A stretch of DNA of 64,000 bases from Corythucha ciliata (GCA_038030265.1 CM075940.1:28124940-28188939); one strand, 5' to 3'; positions 43,112-55,815 are shown, counted from the first letter of the stretch. Numbers and translations are program-made. The notes: a model not told the origin generated them from the sequence alone.

Positions 43112-44951
43112 TCTTGATGAACTTGAAAAAATTGGGGTTATTTCCAGGGTTACAAAACCAATGGCTTGGGTCAGTAACTTGGTTGTCGTAGAGAAGGCGA
43201 ATGGTCAGTTGCGTTTATGTCTGGACCCCAAGCATCTTAACAGAGCGATTCAAAGAGAATTACACCCAATTCCTGTTCCCGAGGATCTCGTTTCAAAAAT
43301 ATCCGGTTACAAAGTCTATGCCGCTTGTGACCTCTCAAATGGATTCCTCCAAATTCCCCTTGATGAGAGTAGTGCTGATCTTTGCTGTTTTGTGACTCCG
43401 TTTGGCCGCTATAGATTTAATAGACTTCCGTTTGGCTTGAGCTGTGCGCCAGAAATTTTCCAAAGAAAAACAAATGAAATTTTTGGTGATATCCCGGGGG
43501 TGCAAATTTATTTTGATGACATCATCATGTTCGCCAATTCAGCGAAAGAGTTAGAATCAATTGTACGCCAAGTACTTGCTAGAGCTCGGGAATGCAGCGT
43601 AAAATTAAACTTGTCCGAGTTTCAGTATCAAGTGCCAAAGGTAACTTATGTGGGCAACATAGTATCTGAGCAAGGCGTGGAGCCTGACCCCAAGCACACC
43701 ACGGCAGTCCTTAAAATGCCTACTCCGAAGGATAAGCATGAAGTTTTACGTTTTTTAGGGCTTATAAAATATTTGGGGAAGTTCATACCTAATTTATCAA
43801 AAATATCCGCCCCTCTTCGAAAATTAACCGAGAACGATGCCGAATGGAGATGGTCTGACGAGGTAAACAGCGCTTTCAGCCAGTTGAAAAATCTAATTGC
43901 TAGTGCCCCAGTGCTTGGTGTTTATGACCCCAAACTCGAACTATCCATTGAAACGGATGCTTCTTCTCAAGGTTTAGAATGTTGTATTTTGCAAAAAGGG
44001 AAACCTCTTGCCTTCGCGTCCCGAAGTCTCTCGAAATCCGAAATGAAGTGGGCTCAAATAGAAAAAGAATTTCCTGCTGTCAAATTTGCATGTGAAAGGT
44101 TTCATGAATTCACTTACGGTCGCCACATAATTGTATATAGTGACCACAAGCCCTTGGAAGGCATAATGAAGAAAGATATCAGCGCCTTGACCCCTCGAAT
44201 TCAGAATATTCGGCTGAAACTTTTGAGGTATTCTTTTACGGTAGTACACCGTCCAGGTGCAAAAATGTTTATTGCTGATGCGCTATCCAGGGCGTTTTTG
44301 GCAAACGAGGATTGCCATAATGATTTAGACTTTTCTGTTCATTCTCTTGTCCAAAATTTACCTATGTCTGAAAAGAAAAAAGAAGAATTTCGTGAGGCTA
44401 CGTCCCACGACCCTGAATTGTCTGCTGTGGCGCGCCTCGTGTCTGTTGGCTGGCCTCCCTCCAAATCCTCTGTTCCTGAGATAGTTCGCAAGTACTGGAA
44501 TATTAAAAGCTCTTTATCCTTTGTTGACGGTCTTTTGTTTAATGGCTTTAAAATAGTTGTTCCTCGGAGTTTGAGGCCAGCCATGTTGTCTGTGGTTCAT
44601 GAATCACACTTGGGTATAAATAAATGTAAAGCTCGGGCACGAGAAGCGCTATATTGGCCCGGAATGGCTGCTGACATCGAAAGACTCGTGGGGAATTGTG
44701 CGGTTTGTCAAACCTTTCGGTGTGCTAACGGAAAAGAACCTCTCTTACCCCATCCAGTGCCCGATAGGGCCTGGAGTCATCTTGGCACGGACATATGTGA
44801 ATTGGGGGGAAAAAGTTATTTAGTAATAATGGATTATTTCTCCAAGTGGCTTGAAATTAGGCCGCTGACCTCAAAAACGTCTAGTGAAATAAAGCAGAAA
44901 TTTGAAGAATTTTTTTCTACTCTGGGAAGCCCCTTATCTGGTGATAGCTGA
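43090..44951 (+). pseudogene. Gypsy reverse transcriptase, RNase H and integrase N-terminal part
   Basis: The open frame (in phase with 42828) contains the RT motifs MAWVSNLVVVEK, AACDLSNGFLQIPL, FNRLPFGLSCAPE and YFDDIIMF (catalytic DD at about 43514-43519). RNase H follows, with ETDASSQG, QIEKEFPAVKFACERF and YSDHKPLE as its D-E-D set (about 43950-44160). The integrase HHCC finger (HESHLGINKC...CAVCQTF, about 44600-44720) and the first catalytic Asp (HLGTDICEL) come next. The frame runs out at 44949-44951 after a one-base shift near 44925. These parts would copy and integrate the element. Broken. Confidence 0.93.
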
Positions 44952-45477
44952 CAATGTGCCCTTCAACAGTGCTGAGTTCAAAACGTTTGCGGAGTTGTAG
45001 AATTTTTCTGTTCGTACTACTACAAGTCCTCGCTATCCACAGGCGAATGGGTTAGCGGAAAAGGCGGTCGATATTGCCAAACGTTTAATGCGCAAAACTC
45101 ATGTCACCAAAGGTTCGTTGCAATCTGCTATACTTGAGTATAGAAACACACCCATTCCCGGCATTGAGTTGTCTCCGGCTCAAATGCTACTTCACAGAAG
45201 ACTAAAAAGTAAGATCCCTACCTATCCTAGACTTCTCGCTCCTCATATCCACGATGATGTTAAGATCAGGCTGGAGGCCAGACAGGGAAAACAAAAGCAC
45301 TATTTTGATAGGAGTACTAAGGCACTTCCTGAACTTTCGCCTTCTCAACCCGCAGCCATTAGGAACCACAACAAGTGGGAGCCAGCTACCGTGATTCAGA
45401 AATTCACTACTCCTAGGTCTTACTTGCTTCGAACTCCTGATCGGGTCATATACAGGAGAAATAGAAAACATAGCTGA
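44938..45477 (+). pseudogene. Gypsy integrase core, C-terminal part
   Basis: In the +1 frame the integrase continues with IADNVPFNSAEF (second catalytic Asp), a premature TAG at 44998-45000, then SPRYPQANGLAEKAVDIAKR (catalytic Glu), and from 45088 an open frame with ILEYRNTPIPGIELSPAQML and a basic tail. The stop codon falls between the second and third catalytic residues, so no complete integrase can be made without suppression. Confidence 0.9.
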
Positions 45478-45803
45478 AACCTTTAAATCACGCTTAGCTT
45501 CTCCTGATTGCAATAATTTTATTTCCCCTCAGGATGATCCAAGAACCCAACCTCTTGATAGTTCTAGACCGCGAAGGCATCTTCGCCCACCGGCGCATTT
45601 AACAAATTTTGTTTGTCCTTGACCAAAAGGGTAGTTACAATAATGTTGCATTATATTAATATCATTTCAGTGTTCCAGTGCTTGATTATTTCTTGGCAAT
45701 TGTATTAACGGTTTTGTTCTGTTTTCTTGGTTATAAAGGTTATGAAAAAAAAAAAAAAAAAAAAAAAAAAATGTAAATTGGTACTTTTATAAAAGGGGAA
45801 AGA
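45478..45803 (+). other. Gypsy 3' internal region and polypurine tract
   Basis: No coding after the integrase. It has an A-tract of about 22 bases (45749-45770) and ends in the purine-rich AAAAGGGGAAAGA, the plus-strand primer site, directly before the LTR. Confidence 0.85.
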
Positions 45804-45933
45804 TGTTGTAGATAAGGTAAACTCAGTCGAAGGTAACAAGGGTGCAAGATAATCAGTTCGCTAGAGTACCTGTTCTTGTCTTAAATATAAAAATGTTTAA
45901 TTAAAAATAAAGTGTTTTTACCGAGTTATTACA
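45804..45933 (+). repeat. Right LTR of the gypsy element
   Basis: 130 bases, differing from the left LTR at about five positions (about 96 percent identity by eye). The differences are near its start and in the TTAAATATAAAA stretch. Confidence 0.95.
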
Positions 45934-46260
45934 AGCACTTAACCACAGCAATGCTCCAAACCTCAGAAAAACTACAATCACGAAGAATGCCCAACACCAG
46001 CAAAGTTTCAAACCACAACAAAGCTCCAAACCACAGCAAAGTACCATACCCTAAAGGCCTAAAAGCTCTAACCGCAGTAAAGCTCCAACCACAGTAAAAC
46101 CCTAACTACAGCAAAGCCTCAAACCACAGCAAAAGTCCAAATCACAGCATAGTTCCAAACCACAGTAAAACCCCAAACAACGTCAAAGCTCCAATCTACA
46201 ATACAGCTCTAACTAACCACAGCAAAGCTCCACAGTTTAACATCAACCACAGTAAAGCGT
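45934..46260. repeat. R6 minisatellite, degenerate continuation
   Basis: Units such as AACCACAGCAAAGCTCCA of about 15-22 bases. It is a more drifted version of the array left of the gypsy element, showing that the element landed inside R6. Confidence 0.88.
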
Positions 46261-48560
46261 TTATTTTTTTTCTTGCCTTCTCTTTTTTCATTCCTGAAAT
46301 CCGGGCCCTCAAGGGAGGCCCGACAGGCCTGCGTATGCTATTATGGGGTTTGGGGAAACTCTCCGGGTCTTGAAGTTGCACAAGAAATTCCACCCCTAGG
46401 TTGAGTTCACTTTATTCGGGGGATGGAATATTTATGCGAAACAGTTACTTCACGTCATAAATAGTTGTTCAAAGTTTTTTTGTTTTTTCACTTTTCCGAC
46501 GTTCGGGTTTCCTTTATTTTTGCCACAGAAACTGTGTGGTGTTTGGTAGGTGCGGTGGCAAGATGGGGGTCATGCCCCCCCCCCCTTTGAGCTGACTCTT
46601 GATCCGTGCCTGCATTATCGATGCGTATTTCATCGATATTCTATTACTACAGATATCCCATCCCAACTTGAGTGCCCTTTGTCAGGTGGTGGGCTATGTG
46701 CATATTCGTGAAAAGTGGCAACGAGACGATTGAACGAGAAAGCGAGAAAGCTGAATGTGGTAAAAATAAAACCTGAAAAACGACTGCAAAAAGAAGTTGG
46801 TAGAAAAACACACACTCACACACACTCACCCACCATTTTCCATCTCTCTTCGCTCCCCCCCCCCACCACACCATCTTTACCCTGTGGGAAAAGGCTTGAA
46901 GGATTAGCCAGGAAACGGCTAACGTAGGGGTGGTTGAATGAGGAAAAAATATTGATGGATAAGGCACTTGCAATATGACAGCAGGACAATCATTGATGGA
47001 AGAGTAAGGGATTTACTGGAATACCGCATTCTCGCACGTTCACGATTCATTGAACTCCTAAAACAATAAAAGGAAATAATGTCGGAATATGAATGCTTTG
47101 CTCATTAATAAATAGTAATAGTTCCATAATCGAAATTACATTTTGAGCTCTTATTACACCGTGAGTACTGTAACCACCAAATGATTACGTCATCCTTGCG
47201 TTACGTCGATAAAATTTACTCCTTCAGACATTTTCTTTGAACAGCGCCAAGTTCTGAACGAGTGAATCTGGTCTGGATGATAATTAAAATTCTTTCGAAG
47301 AAATGAATTGAAACAACCTTCCTCTCTTCTCTATAAAATGAATTCATCATTTCAGAAATAGCGAATCATCTTGAACCCAGCCCCCAATCTCATTCCTGAA
47401 ATTATTTTCAAATTGAAAAAAATTGATAAGGTAAATATTTGCCTGTTCATTAAGATTGAATAACATATTTTATTGTTGTTTACCAGATACATAATATAAA
47501 TAAGGTGCAAAGATTTAGAAAGCACGTCAGAGTAAGCAAGTATAGGGCTCAGTTTTTATTGTGGCGGCATGACGTTGCTGGGGTTTCCTGGGTTTAGAAG
47601 GTGTGGAGGGAGGGAAGGTCCAATCGTGTGTGGCAGGGAAGAGTGTAGAAAGTACGTGAGCTGGCCACAAATAGAAAAGGACGGGTCTACTGGTAGAAGA
47701 AGATCAGATCTTCAGGCTGGACTTTACCTCTCACTCACTCATTCCCAAGCCACCGCTAACATAAGAAAGAATCACCCTCCCCCCCCCTTCAATCCTCATC
47801 CTCGACCACCAACTTTCATGATGTCCTTCCCAGTTCGCTCTCAGAAACTCTGGGTTGCCTCTTTTGGTTGTCATTAAGCCTGTGTCTCACAACCGACAGG
47901 TTTTCCCCCTTAATGCAACTTGTCTTTCGAGTCACTTAGTGCAAATTAAACTTGCTTTCTCCCCCCCCCCCACCACCTCACCGATGTGTTCTCTTTTCGA
48001 GAAGCACAGCACCTTTTCTTTTCTTTCCACTCCGTTTCTTTTGAACCTCAAAAAATGCTCCGCTATGAATTCGTGAGTTAACTCAAAATATTTCTCATGT
48101 AATTAAAAAAGCGGTCTCACGCCGTTATGGATTTCATTTTCTTGACAATGCCTCGGTAAAATTCAAACTAGACTTTATTTCAAGCAGTGATAAATTTTTA
48201 ACCCCCTCCCCCACCCCCGCGTTTATTACCTTTGAATGAATGAAAAAGAAAAAAAATTAAAGGGCTGGAAAAGATATTAGTTTTTACTTTCTTCAATTCT
48301 TTGGGGGGAGAATATTACTTTCAGAAGTAATATTGTCAACTTCCTGCTCCAGTTCGTCGTTTAGTATAAACGTATAAAAGATTTTATAAAGTTAAACTTT
48401 CGGAAGCCTGCGAAACAAATCGAGTGATTCGCGGCCTGGAACTGAACATATTTCTTCTAGTAGAATGTGCTTAATCGGTTCCTTAGGAATAAGGGCGTTT
48501 GGCTATACCGGTGATTCAGCCTCAGAAACGGGTCACATTCACCCTGAGGGTTACCTCCCT
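46261..48560 (-). other. Unique-looking part of intron 2
   Basis: The complement of CAGGCACGGATCAAG ends at 46612 and resembles a hAT end. A block at 46280-46310 (AATCCGGGCCCTCAAGGG) recurs in the other orientation near 51700 next to the other R6 array. C-tracts lie at about 46575, 46855, 47785 and 47961. No exon or ORF with support. Confidence 0.5.
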
Positions 48561-48567
48561 GAGCCCC

Positions 48568-48710
48568 CGAAATGCTTAAATATGGAAAAATGAGGATTTT
48601 TAGGTTTCATTCTCATGAGATTCTCATGAGATTTGGTACCCGAATGGAAACTTGACAGCGATTTGGCTCCTTTTAACGATTTTCATTCCCTCCGACGAGG
48701 TGAGTTGAAT
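48568..48710. repeat. Dispersed ~140-bp segment, copy 1
   Basis: CCCCCGAAATGCTTAAATAT, then AATGAGGATTTTTAGGTT, then GACAGCGATTTGGCTCCTTT and CGATTTTCATTCC. It matches 56802-56943 (the centre of a hAT element) with moderate divergence. Confidence 0.75.
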
Positions 48711-49019
48711 GAATTTTCCAAGTTTCCAGCAGTTTTATGGCTAAATATCCGGTTCACCCCCGCGATAATTCCTTTTGGGTACTCCGGGGAATAATCCGTG
48801 CCGTTTGATTATAGCAGAGGTGGGCCCCAACCAGGTGACCAAGGCGACTACCCCGACGGGATCACATAACCAGTGCTACTTTTGAGTCATTGAGTGTGTC
48901 AAGGCCGTCACCAGGAGTCATTGTGCCAGGAACTGTGGTGGATCGCTTCAACGGTTTGTCTGGACGGCTCGTTTCGATTATCGGATTCCCGTCGTATTCC
49001 GTGTCGAGAAACCAAGAGA

Positions 49020-50530
49020 TACGTGGTTCCGTTCAATTTTAAATTTTGGCAATTTTTGCTCAACCAGCAGTATTTATTTTCGCGGAATTGCAAGTTTCTG
49101 GGCTTCTTTTTAATGATCATAGAACCAGGTATTTATAGCCGCTCACGACTGCTGACGTTAGACGCAAAATTGCAACATTTGGAAGCTGAAAAATTATCCC
49201 TGAAATTGGAAGTTCCCTGTCTGAATAAAGGAGGCAATATCGTCGATTTTGAAAAGATTTCGTCCACAATGACCAGGAGAATAGAATGTGCTGGGAGCTC
49301 GTCACAACAGAAGAATTTTAGCCAATATGTCACAAGGTGTCGATTTCGAGCGTGCTAATTAGATTAAGTGATGGGAATTTCCAGGAGTGCCCGATGTCAC
49401 CCTCCAAAGCAATTTGAGCCCATTTTGTAGGCTTAATAACGACGTTGTAGTTTTGTGCACATTTAGGCACAAACACGTGAAAAAACGTTTTTCGTATTAG
49501 AAGTTTTATTAAGAGCAGAGCGACTTTTTGGTCTTATATATTTTTTGTAATCAGTAAACATTAAAAAAACATTTTGTTAAATCAACAGATGATGCCGTCA
49601 TCCAACATTTCGGTGCTGAGCTCCTAGCACATTACATTCTCCCAATACGAAAGATTGAAAATCGCCGCTTTACGCTTGAATAAAGGGGCAATATTGCCGA
49701 TTTAGACACGATTTGGTCCCCCAATGACTAGGCGAATAGAATGTGCTGGGAGCTCGTCGACGAAATAGTTTTTGACCGAAGCCGAGCTCCTATCACATTA
49801 TATTCTAGGAATACTTTCCAAGTATTTTGTAAATTGCAAGTTTCAGGCCTTTAATATTTCGAAATTTGAGTTTCAGAACCAATTCCAAGTACTATTCGTG
49901 AAATTTAATGTTTCTCGTCTTTATTTTAGCAAAATTTCAAGTTTCTGGACTATATTTTTTCGCGAAATAGCAATACCCTGGGGCAAGCCGGCCATGACTA
50001 GGCATGACGAATAGCCAGCATTTAGAGGTAAACATTTGTGAGTTGGGAGTCAAATTTGAGCGAAATTAAAAGTTTCCGGACTGAATATTCGGGAAACTGC
50101 AAATTTCTGGGCTTCGTTTTAGTGATTGTGTTGTGTTCTAACCTCGTCTACATGACAACGCTCAAAGTTTGACGTCAGCTGCAAGCTTGGGAGCTAGCCA
50201 TCTGTGAAATTGGAGGTTTCCTGTCTGAATATTCGCGAAATTGCAATTTCTTTGCAATACGCGGTCATTTTTGCCTAACCCACCGTCCACCGACGCCTTA
50301 ACTGGTTCATTTTTACCATTTAGTTTAGTTAGTTAGCCTCAAAATTGGGAGCTAAATATCAGCAAAATAAGGCGTTTCCTGGGAAATTGCAATTTTCGGC
50401 TTCTTCGCAAAGCGCGGTTCCATTCAATTTTAAATATTGGCCATTTTTGCCGAACGCGATTTTCAGGTCCTTTCAGGTAATTTATTCCAAGTTTTTGAAC
50501 GTCCTTATTCGGTGGATAAAATTGTGAAGT
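49020..50530. repeat. R7 and R2 arrays
   Basis: 49020-49140 and 49810-50530 hold R7 units (GAAATTGCAAGTTTCTGGGC, GAATATTCG). 49150-49800 holds about three R2 units, including AATGACCAGGAGAATAGAAT and GTGCTGGGAGCTCGTC. A short R1 reverse block follows at 50540-50640 and the complement of CAGTGGCAGACCTACACC, a hAT-like end, lies at 50858-50875. Confidence 0.75.
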
Positions 50531-51114
50531 CACGCTAATTGGCTGTTATTGGGGCAATTACGCGGCTTCAAGTTTAATTGTGAAAAAGCGCTCATTCGTG
50601 GCTGAAATTGATAAAATGTGATCATTCAAAAGTTTTGTTTATGGAAAATGCAAACCCTGCGAAACGAATTTTTATAGGAGGGAAAACAGCCAAATTGTGT
50701 TTGAAAGAGATTGAATTGAATTTTTGAAGCGCTAAAGTAAAATTGTTTTTTTGGGGGAGTAAGAGCCAAAACCCGCGAAATTTGGATTACGGAAGAACCA
50801 AACCCTCGAGTTTGGTCATTTGGGGAAGCAAAGGATGATAAGGGATTTGACCCACCCCGGTGTAGGTCTGCCACTGATCGGGCAATTGCCCCATTCGTTA
50901 TGCTATTAGGCCGCGGCGAGCTGCGGCACAGCACTTTGGCCGTCGTGCGGGTCTTTATAAATCGCGTATTGACCGAGAAGCCCGCTCAATACGGTTTAGA
51001 TTCGTCTTATCCCCCTCCGTCGTCTGATAATATTTCTTCGGTACGCGTCTCGAATTTTGCAGCCCCTCGAACTATAGCCCCGGTAGTCCCCCACCATGAT
51101 CCGGCCCTGCCCCA

Positions 51115-51240
51115 TATTTATAAACGTTCCTCGAAGCTTCCTTGAGTCAAGGAACCGTTGAGAACAGTTTTGATCACAATGAAAACATCTGTTCTAATGA
51201 TTTTCAAGCGTTCCTTAATGTCAAGGAACGTTCATAAATA
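51115..51240. mobile_element. Small MITE-like inverted-repeat unit (about 126 bp)
   Basis: The ends are inverted: TATTTATAAACGTTCCT on the left and TATTTATGAACGTTCCTT on the right. A TA or AT step flanks it but is too short to prove a target duplication. Internal copies of TCAAGGAAC in both directions make most of the unit self-complementary. Confidence 0.6.
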
Positions 51241-51294
51241 CGAGCATTAGTCTCTAAATAAAATAGGAACATAAAATATAACTTTTATAAAGCA

Positions 51295-51665
51295 TTGAAT
51301 AAATTCTTTTTCACAATTTTAGCCATAAATTAGCTATTTTCCCCCAGTTTTAGCCGCGGATTAGCACCTTTTCTAAATCTTTATCCACGAATAAGAGCTT
51401 TGTCTCTATTTTAGTCACGAGTTAGCAGTTTTTTTTTTCACTTTCAGCATGAATTAGTGATTTTTCTTAATTTTAGCAGCTAAATTTGCACTTCTTCTCA
51501 TTTTCATAAACGGCTAAAATCACGAATTTGTCCGCGAATTAACGTTTTTCTATAACTATTAGCGGTGAGTTAAGCAATTTTTTCCACTTTAGTCGCGAAT
51601 AAGCATTTTTCTCAATATTACCCGCTAATTAGCAGGGTTTTCTCACTTTTAGCTACAAACTGGCC
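51295..51665. repeat. R1 array, sense orientation
   Basis: About 12 AATTAGC...TTTTCTCA units, ending at CTACAAACTGGCC before the R6-linked segment. Confidence 0.8.
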
Positions 51666-51804
51666 AGTCGAGAAGGAGGGTGACACTGGCTTCGTTGCAC
51701 CCCGGGGGCCCGGATTTTGGAAATCAGTAAAAGGGAGGACGAGAAAAATAAGAAGAAGAAGAAAAAAAAAAAAAAAAAAAACAACAAAAATCAAATCGAA
51801 CGCT

Positions 51805-52480
51805 TTACAATGGTTGAAGCTCCACTGTGGCTGGAGCTTTGCTGTGGTTTGAAGCGTTGTTGTGGTTTGAAGCTTTGCTGTGGTTCGAGCTTTACTATAC
51901 GTATAGTTAGAGCTGTTTTTGGGTGATGCTTTGCTGTGGTCCAGAGCTGTGGTTGGAGCTCTGCTGTGGTTGGATCTTTGGTGTGGTCGGATCTTTGCTG
52001 TGGTTGGAGCGTTGCTGTGGTTTGAGTTATACTGAGGATCGGACATTTTTTGAGGTTCGTGGCTTCACTGTGGTTGGGGCTCTACTGGGGCTAGAGCTTT
52101 TTGTAGTTGGACTTTTGCTCTGATTCTACGCTAAGTTGTGGTTTGGAGCTTTGTTGAGGTTTGAAGCTTCGTTCTGGTTGGAGCTCTGGTGTGGTCGAAG
52201 CTTTAATGTGGTCGGAGCTGTAATTTAGGTTGGAGATTTTTCGTAGTTCGCGGCTTCACAGTGGTTGGAACTTCGCTGTGATTTGGAGTTTTGCTGTGGT
52301 TGGGTCTTTACTGTGGTTGGAGGTTTATTATGGTTAGTACTTTGCTGTTATTTGGAGTTTTATTGTGGTTTGGACTTTTGGAGCTTTGTTGTGGTTCAGG
52401 GTACTTTGCTGTGGTTTGGAGCTTCGCTGTGATTCAGGGTGCTTTGCTGTAGTTTGGGACTTTACTATGGTAATAGCTTT
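51805..52480. repeat. R6 minisatellite, reverse orientation
   Basis: About 30 degenerate units such as GGAGCTTTGCTGTGGTTTGA, the reverse complement of the R6 form at 45934-46260. The neighbouring GGGCCCGGATTTTGGAAATC (near 51708) also matches the complement of 46275-46310. This is a second copy of the same larger element in inverted orientation. Confidence 0.87.
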
Positions 52481-52689
52481 TTTGTAATTGGAGCTTTGTC
52501 GTGTTCGGCCGTTCTTCGTGATTTCTAGTTTTAATGACGCTGTTTTTTTTTTTGTTTTTTTTTGTGGTTTAAAATATTTGGCACTGTACTGAAACCCTAG
52601 GTGAGGAGGAGGAGGAGGAGGTGTGTCATTGTGAAAGGGCCCCATTGATTTATATCCCCGGGACCTAAAACCGTCGAAGATTACCGTTT

Positions 52690-52960
52690 CTATTACATAT
52701 ATCTTGCCGTGAATTTGCAGTTTTTTTTTGTGTTTTTTTTTCGCCTATAGTCAGGAGTTAGCAACTTTTCAGAAGCACATTAGCGTTTTTTCCACATTTA
52801 GCTGTAAAAGGGCCTCCTTACACCACGAATCAGTCATTTTTTCTCCATTTTGGTTTTTAAGTTGCATCGAAAAACCGTGAATTAGAGAATTTTCTCAATT
52901 TTAGCAACGAATGAGCACTTTTTCGCTATTTAAGCCACGCCCATTATTGTATTTTCCTGA
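52690..52960. repeat. R1 array, sense orientation
   Basis: About eight units with GTGAATTTGCAG, GAATTAGAGAATTTTCTCAA and similar. Confidence 0.75.
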
Positions 52961-53159
52961 ACGTTTTGCCGCGTAATTTGCTCCGAGAAAAATACGTTAG
53001 CGCGCGCGTTTTTCGGGCAAAAATGATCAAAATTAAAAAAAAAAAATGGACAAACCCACGTATTTCAGCGTTCTCGACACGGGAGAATTTTCAGTTGGAC
53101 CTCGGTTAGGTGTTCAAGGGTTTCTTTTGTAGGTTTGTTCTAGCGGGAGAGTTTACATA

Positions 53160-53190
<31 letters not shown>

Positions 53191-55155
53191 TTTTTTTAAA
53201 TTAATATATTGACGTCCTAGAGTTTACAACACTGAAACGGACAGAGGAGTGTCCCCATTACCCACCAGTGTGTGACAGAAACCGGTCCTGTAAAATGAAA
53301 GCTTTATTGCTGAGAGACAGCCTCTTGATCGTGGTTTATTGAAGTTGATACCACCGTTTTTTGCCACTTATTGCAGACGTTTGGTTCTTAATAAAACATG
53401 TGATGCCACCGTTTTTAACCACCCAGGCCACGTTTTCAGGGGGCACCTAATTTTCCCCCGCGGACAGCCTCGAAACCCTACAAGGAAGAGTCTCGATGTT
53501 CAGGTTGAATCTCGCTGGGGAGCTTAGGGGCATCGAAAAAACGCCACCGGGGGGGGGGGGGATCAATGGACGCTGGCTGTTTGGTCGCTCTACAGCTTAG
53601 TGGTCCAGCTTCCTGGCTTTAAAAATGAGTCAATGAGTTTTGCCTTTGATCGGCTTGAATGGGATCAAACCATGCCATGGTGTAGCATAATTTTGTGTGG
53701 ACGCGGACGTCCTCCAGGTTCGACGGGGGGGGGGGACGCTTTGATTCAGTACTAATTATAACGAATAAATAATGTTGGTAATTCTATTTTGGAAGCTACA
53801 ATAATAAGATTTAAATGAATATTTCCACTCTGAGCACCTTACGTGCTGGGAGTGCCGTATCGTTCATTGATTGCATGCTCAGTGTTCAAGTTTACATCTC
53901 CATCAAGCTCAAGAAGCGTACAGACATCTACTCGAAGAGAGGGAAACCTAGTAAGCGTTTCTTTTCCTTTCCACTATGGTTTTTACGTGAGGTAATTCTC
54001 CTAGGTTAAACTACCTTTCACAGCCATCAACCAGTCGATAGCCGCTTTACGAGAGTGCGACATTTTCAAGCTAATATTATACCAACCGGCACAATTTCAG
54101 TCAAACCCCCCCCCCCAATCTACCCAACCACCACCCTTACATATCTTCTACAAAAAAAAAAAAAAAAAAAAAAAAATGTAAAGAGCAAAAATGAAACTGA
54201 ATATTTAATGAATATAAAATGAAGCCGGAGGCTATAAGACAAGATAATGTTCCGCCTCCAGAGGTCTGTGACCAACAGGGTGAGGTAGACAGACTCCTCT
54301 ATTAGTGAGATTCATGAAAACACAGAAATTCGTCTCTTTTTTCTCTATTAAATTTTGACGAAAAATAAATCTAGTCGTCCCGATTGTTGGCTTGGACGAA
54401 GAGCCAAAAAAAAAAAAAAAAAAAAAAAAATGGTTTCCCTTTTGAGAACATCAAGGGAGGGCTAAAAAATTGATGATTTTCCTTAGGAAATATGGAAATG
54501 AATATTGCTCTTTGTGTTATTTTTTGCTACAAAAAAAAAAAAAAAACAAAACAAAAAAAAACAGCAGGGGTTGGGTCGGTGTTTCTCAGAAGTTAAAGTA
54601 GCTTTCGATTAAATATCGATTAAGCAATAGTTTGACCCAACCACATCTACAAGGGAGGCGACTTGTGGGCTCGCTTTTAACAAGCGAAAGGTGGACGCAT
54701 GCAGTTCTTTTTTTTTTTGCATTAGCATAAACCGCCGGTTTTAAGATAAACGACTCTCAATTGTAAAGGTGATATTTGGGGGAGCGAAATGTGAGAGAAT
54801 GAAGACCGGTATGTTTGGTGGTGAGGGTGGGAGGGGGGGCAGTGAGTGTGAAAGCTTAGCTCAAAGCGATGGGAGAATTAAGAGCCCCCATGCTTTAACA
54901 AACAGTATGGGGCATTGGGAAGCGATCGTGTTCAGGTTAATTAATGAAACGCATTAAAGCAGTCCAATCTCCCTTCGTTATGGTATCTCTCGCTTTCACT
55001 CTCAGAACATTTTGCCCTTCTTTTTATGTTCGAAAAAATAAAAAAAGTAAGAATTATGTTCCAAAAGGAACAAAAGAGTTTTTACGGCTTCTAATTATCC
55101 CTCACATTCGCATGATCCTCTTATCGCCAAAAGTTTCCATGAGAATACTACTCAC
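52961..55155 (-). other. Unique-looking 5' part of intron 2
   Basis: It includes a (GTT)n run at about 53160-53190, G-tracts near 53552 and 53727, a C-tract near 54106 and A-tracts near 54153, 54404 and 54531. No exon recognised. Confidence 0.55.
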
Positions 55156-55300
55156 ATGTAATATCAAGCTTCCACACGTCTTCTAATGCTCCTCCTTTGA
55201 TATGAGGATTGTCAGCTCGGCAGGTGAGGCTCCCTCCGTTGCTATTTATTGTTGGATGAATCGACACTTTTGAATAAGTGACGTTTCCATCGTCTGATAT
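55156..55300 (-). CDS. Sidestep-like Ig domain, second half
   Basis: The acceptor TTTTTTTCCAG precedes 55300 and the donor GTGAGTAG follows ACAT at 55156. It starts in phase 0 and ends in phase 1. It reads ISDDGNVTYSKVSIHPTINS, then NGGSLTCRADNPHIKGGALE and DVWKLDIT. SLTCRADNP holds the F-strand cysteine of an Ig fold whose first half is the exon at 60966-61117. The DGNVT...L.CRA.NP......LED.WKL pattern is characteristic of the Sidestep family in my knowledge. Sequon NVT is present. Confidence 0.94.
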
Positions 55301-55815
55301 CTGGAAAAAAATAATGAAAGTCTTGCTCAGAAAAACATAACAATTAAAGGGTGGGGCATGGGCAACGGGAACCCAATGAAGGGGGGGGGGGCATTACTCC
55401 GCTACCCACAGTACAAAGTAAAAAAAAAGCTCTTGATAGCGAACCGGAAAGTCTTTATATTGGGCTGGCGGTGATGAGGGAGGGAGACTTTTAAAAACAT
55501 CATTAATTGTGGAGGGCTGTGACAGAAAAGTAGCCATCATCTTGAAGTGGAATCAGTTTTCGTGGTAATGGGTTAGGGGAAGAAAGATATTAAAAAAAGC
55601 GAACTATGAGTCTGACAGGAAAAAATTGTCGAGTACCTAGTGAACAGTTAAAGTTCAGCTACAAGACCGCAGTGGCGGATCTAAGGGAGGGGCCGTAGGG
55701 GCCATGGCCCCACCATTAGAGCCCAGGTATAAAAATGAAATTCAAAACCGCCTCGAAAAGCCCATGAAGTCACCTAAAATTGTAGAGTCATTTTATCACA
55801 GACGTCATTCATGAG

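Larger units (their letters stand above)
41479..45933 (+). mobile_element. Ty3/gypsy LTR retrotransposon, nearly full length, non-functional
   Basis: Two 130-bp direct repeats with TG...CA ends (41479-41608 and 45804-45933) bound a gag, protease, reverse transcriptase, RNase H and integrase order. A primer-binding-type TGG lies directly after the left repeat (41609) and a purine tract (AAAAGGGGAAAGA, 45791-45803) directly before the right one. The repeats differ at about five positions, so the copy is not brand new. At least two frameshifts and one internal stop break pol. Flanks share only AGC on both sides, so the usual 4-6 bp duplication is not clear. No envelope frame is present, so it is a retrotransposon rather than an endogenous virus. 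Confidence 0.95.
38270..55155 (-). other. Intron 2, about 16.9 kb, mobile-element rich
   Basis: It contains R8 (38730-39105), R2 (39110-40530), a 76-bp duplicate (40539-40614), a hAT end (about 40750-40923), the R6 minisatellite with the gypsy element (41150-46260), long unique-looking stretches (46620-48560, 52960-55155), R2/R7 (49020-50530), a small MITE-like unit (51115-51240), R1 (51295-51665, 52690-52960) and R6 again (51805-52480). No further exon with splice signals and a fitting phase was found. Confidence 0.75.
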
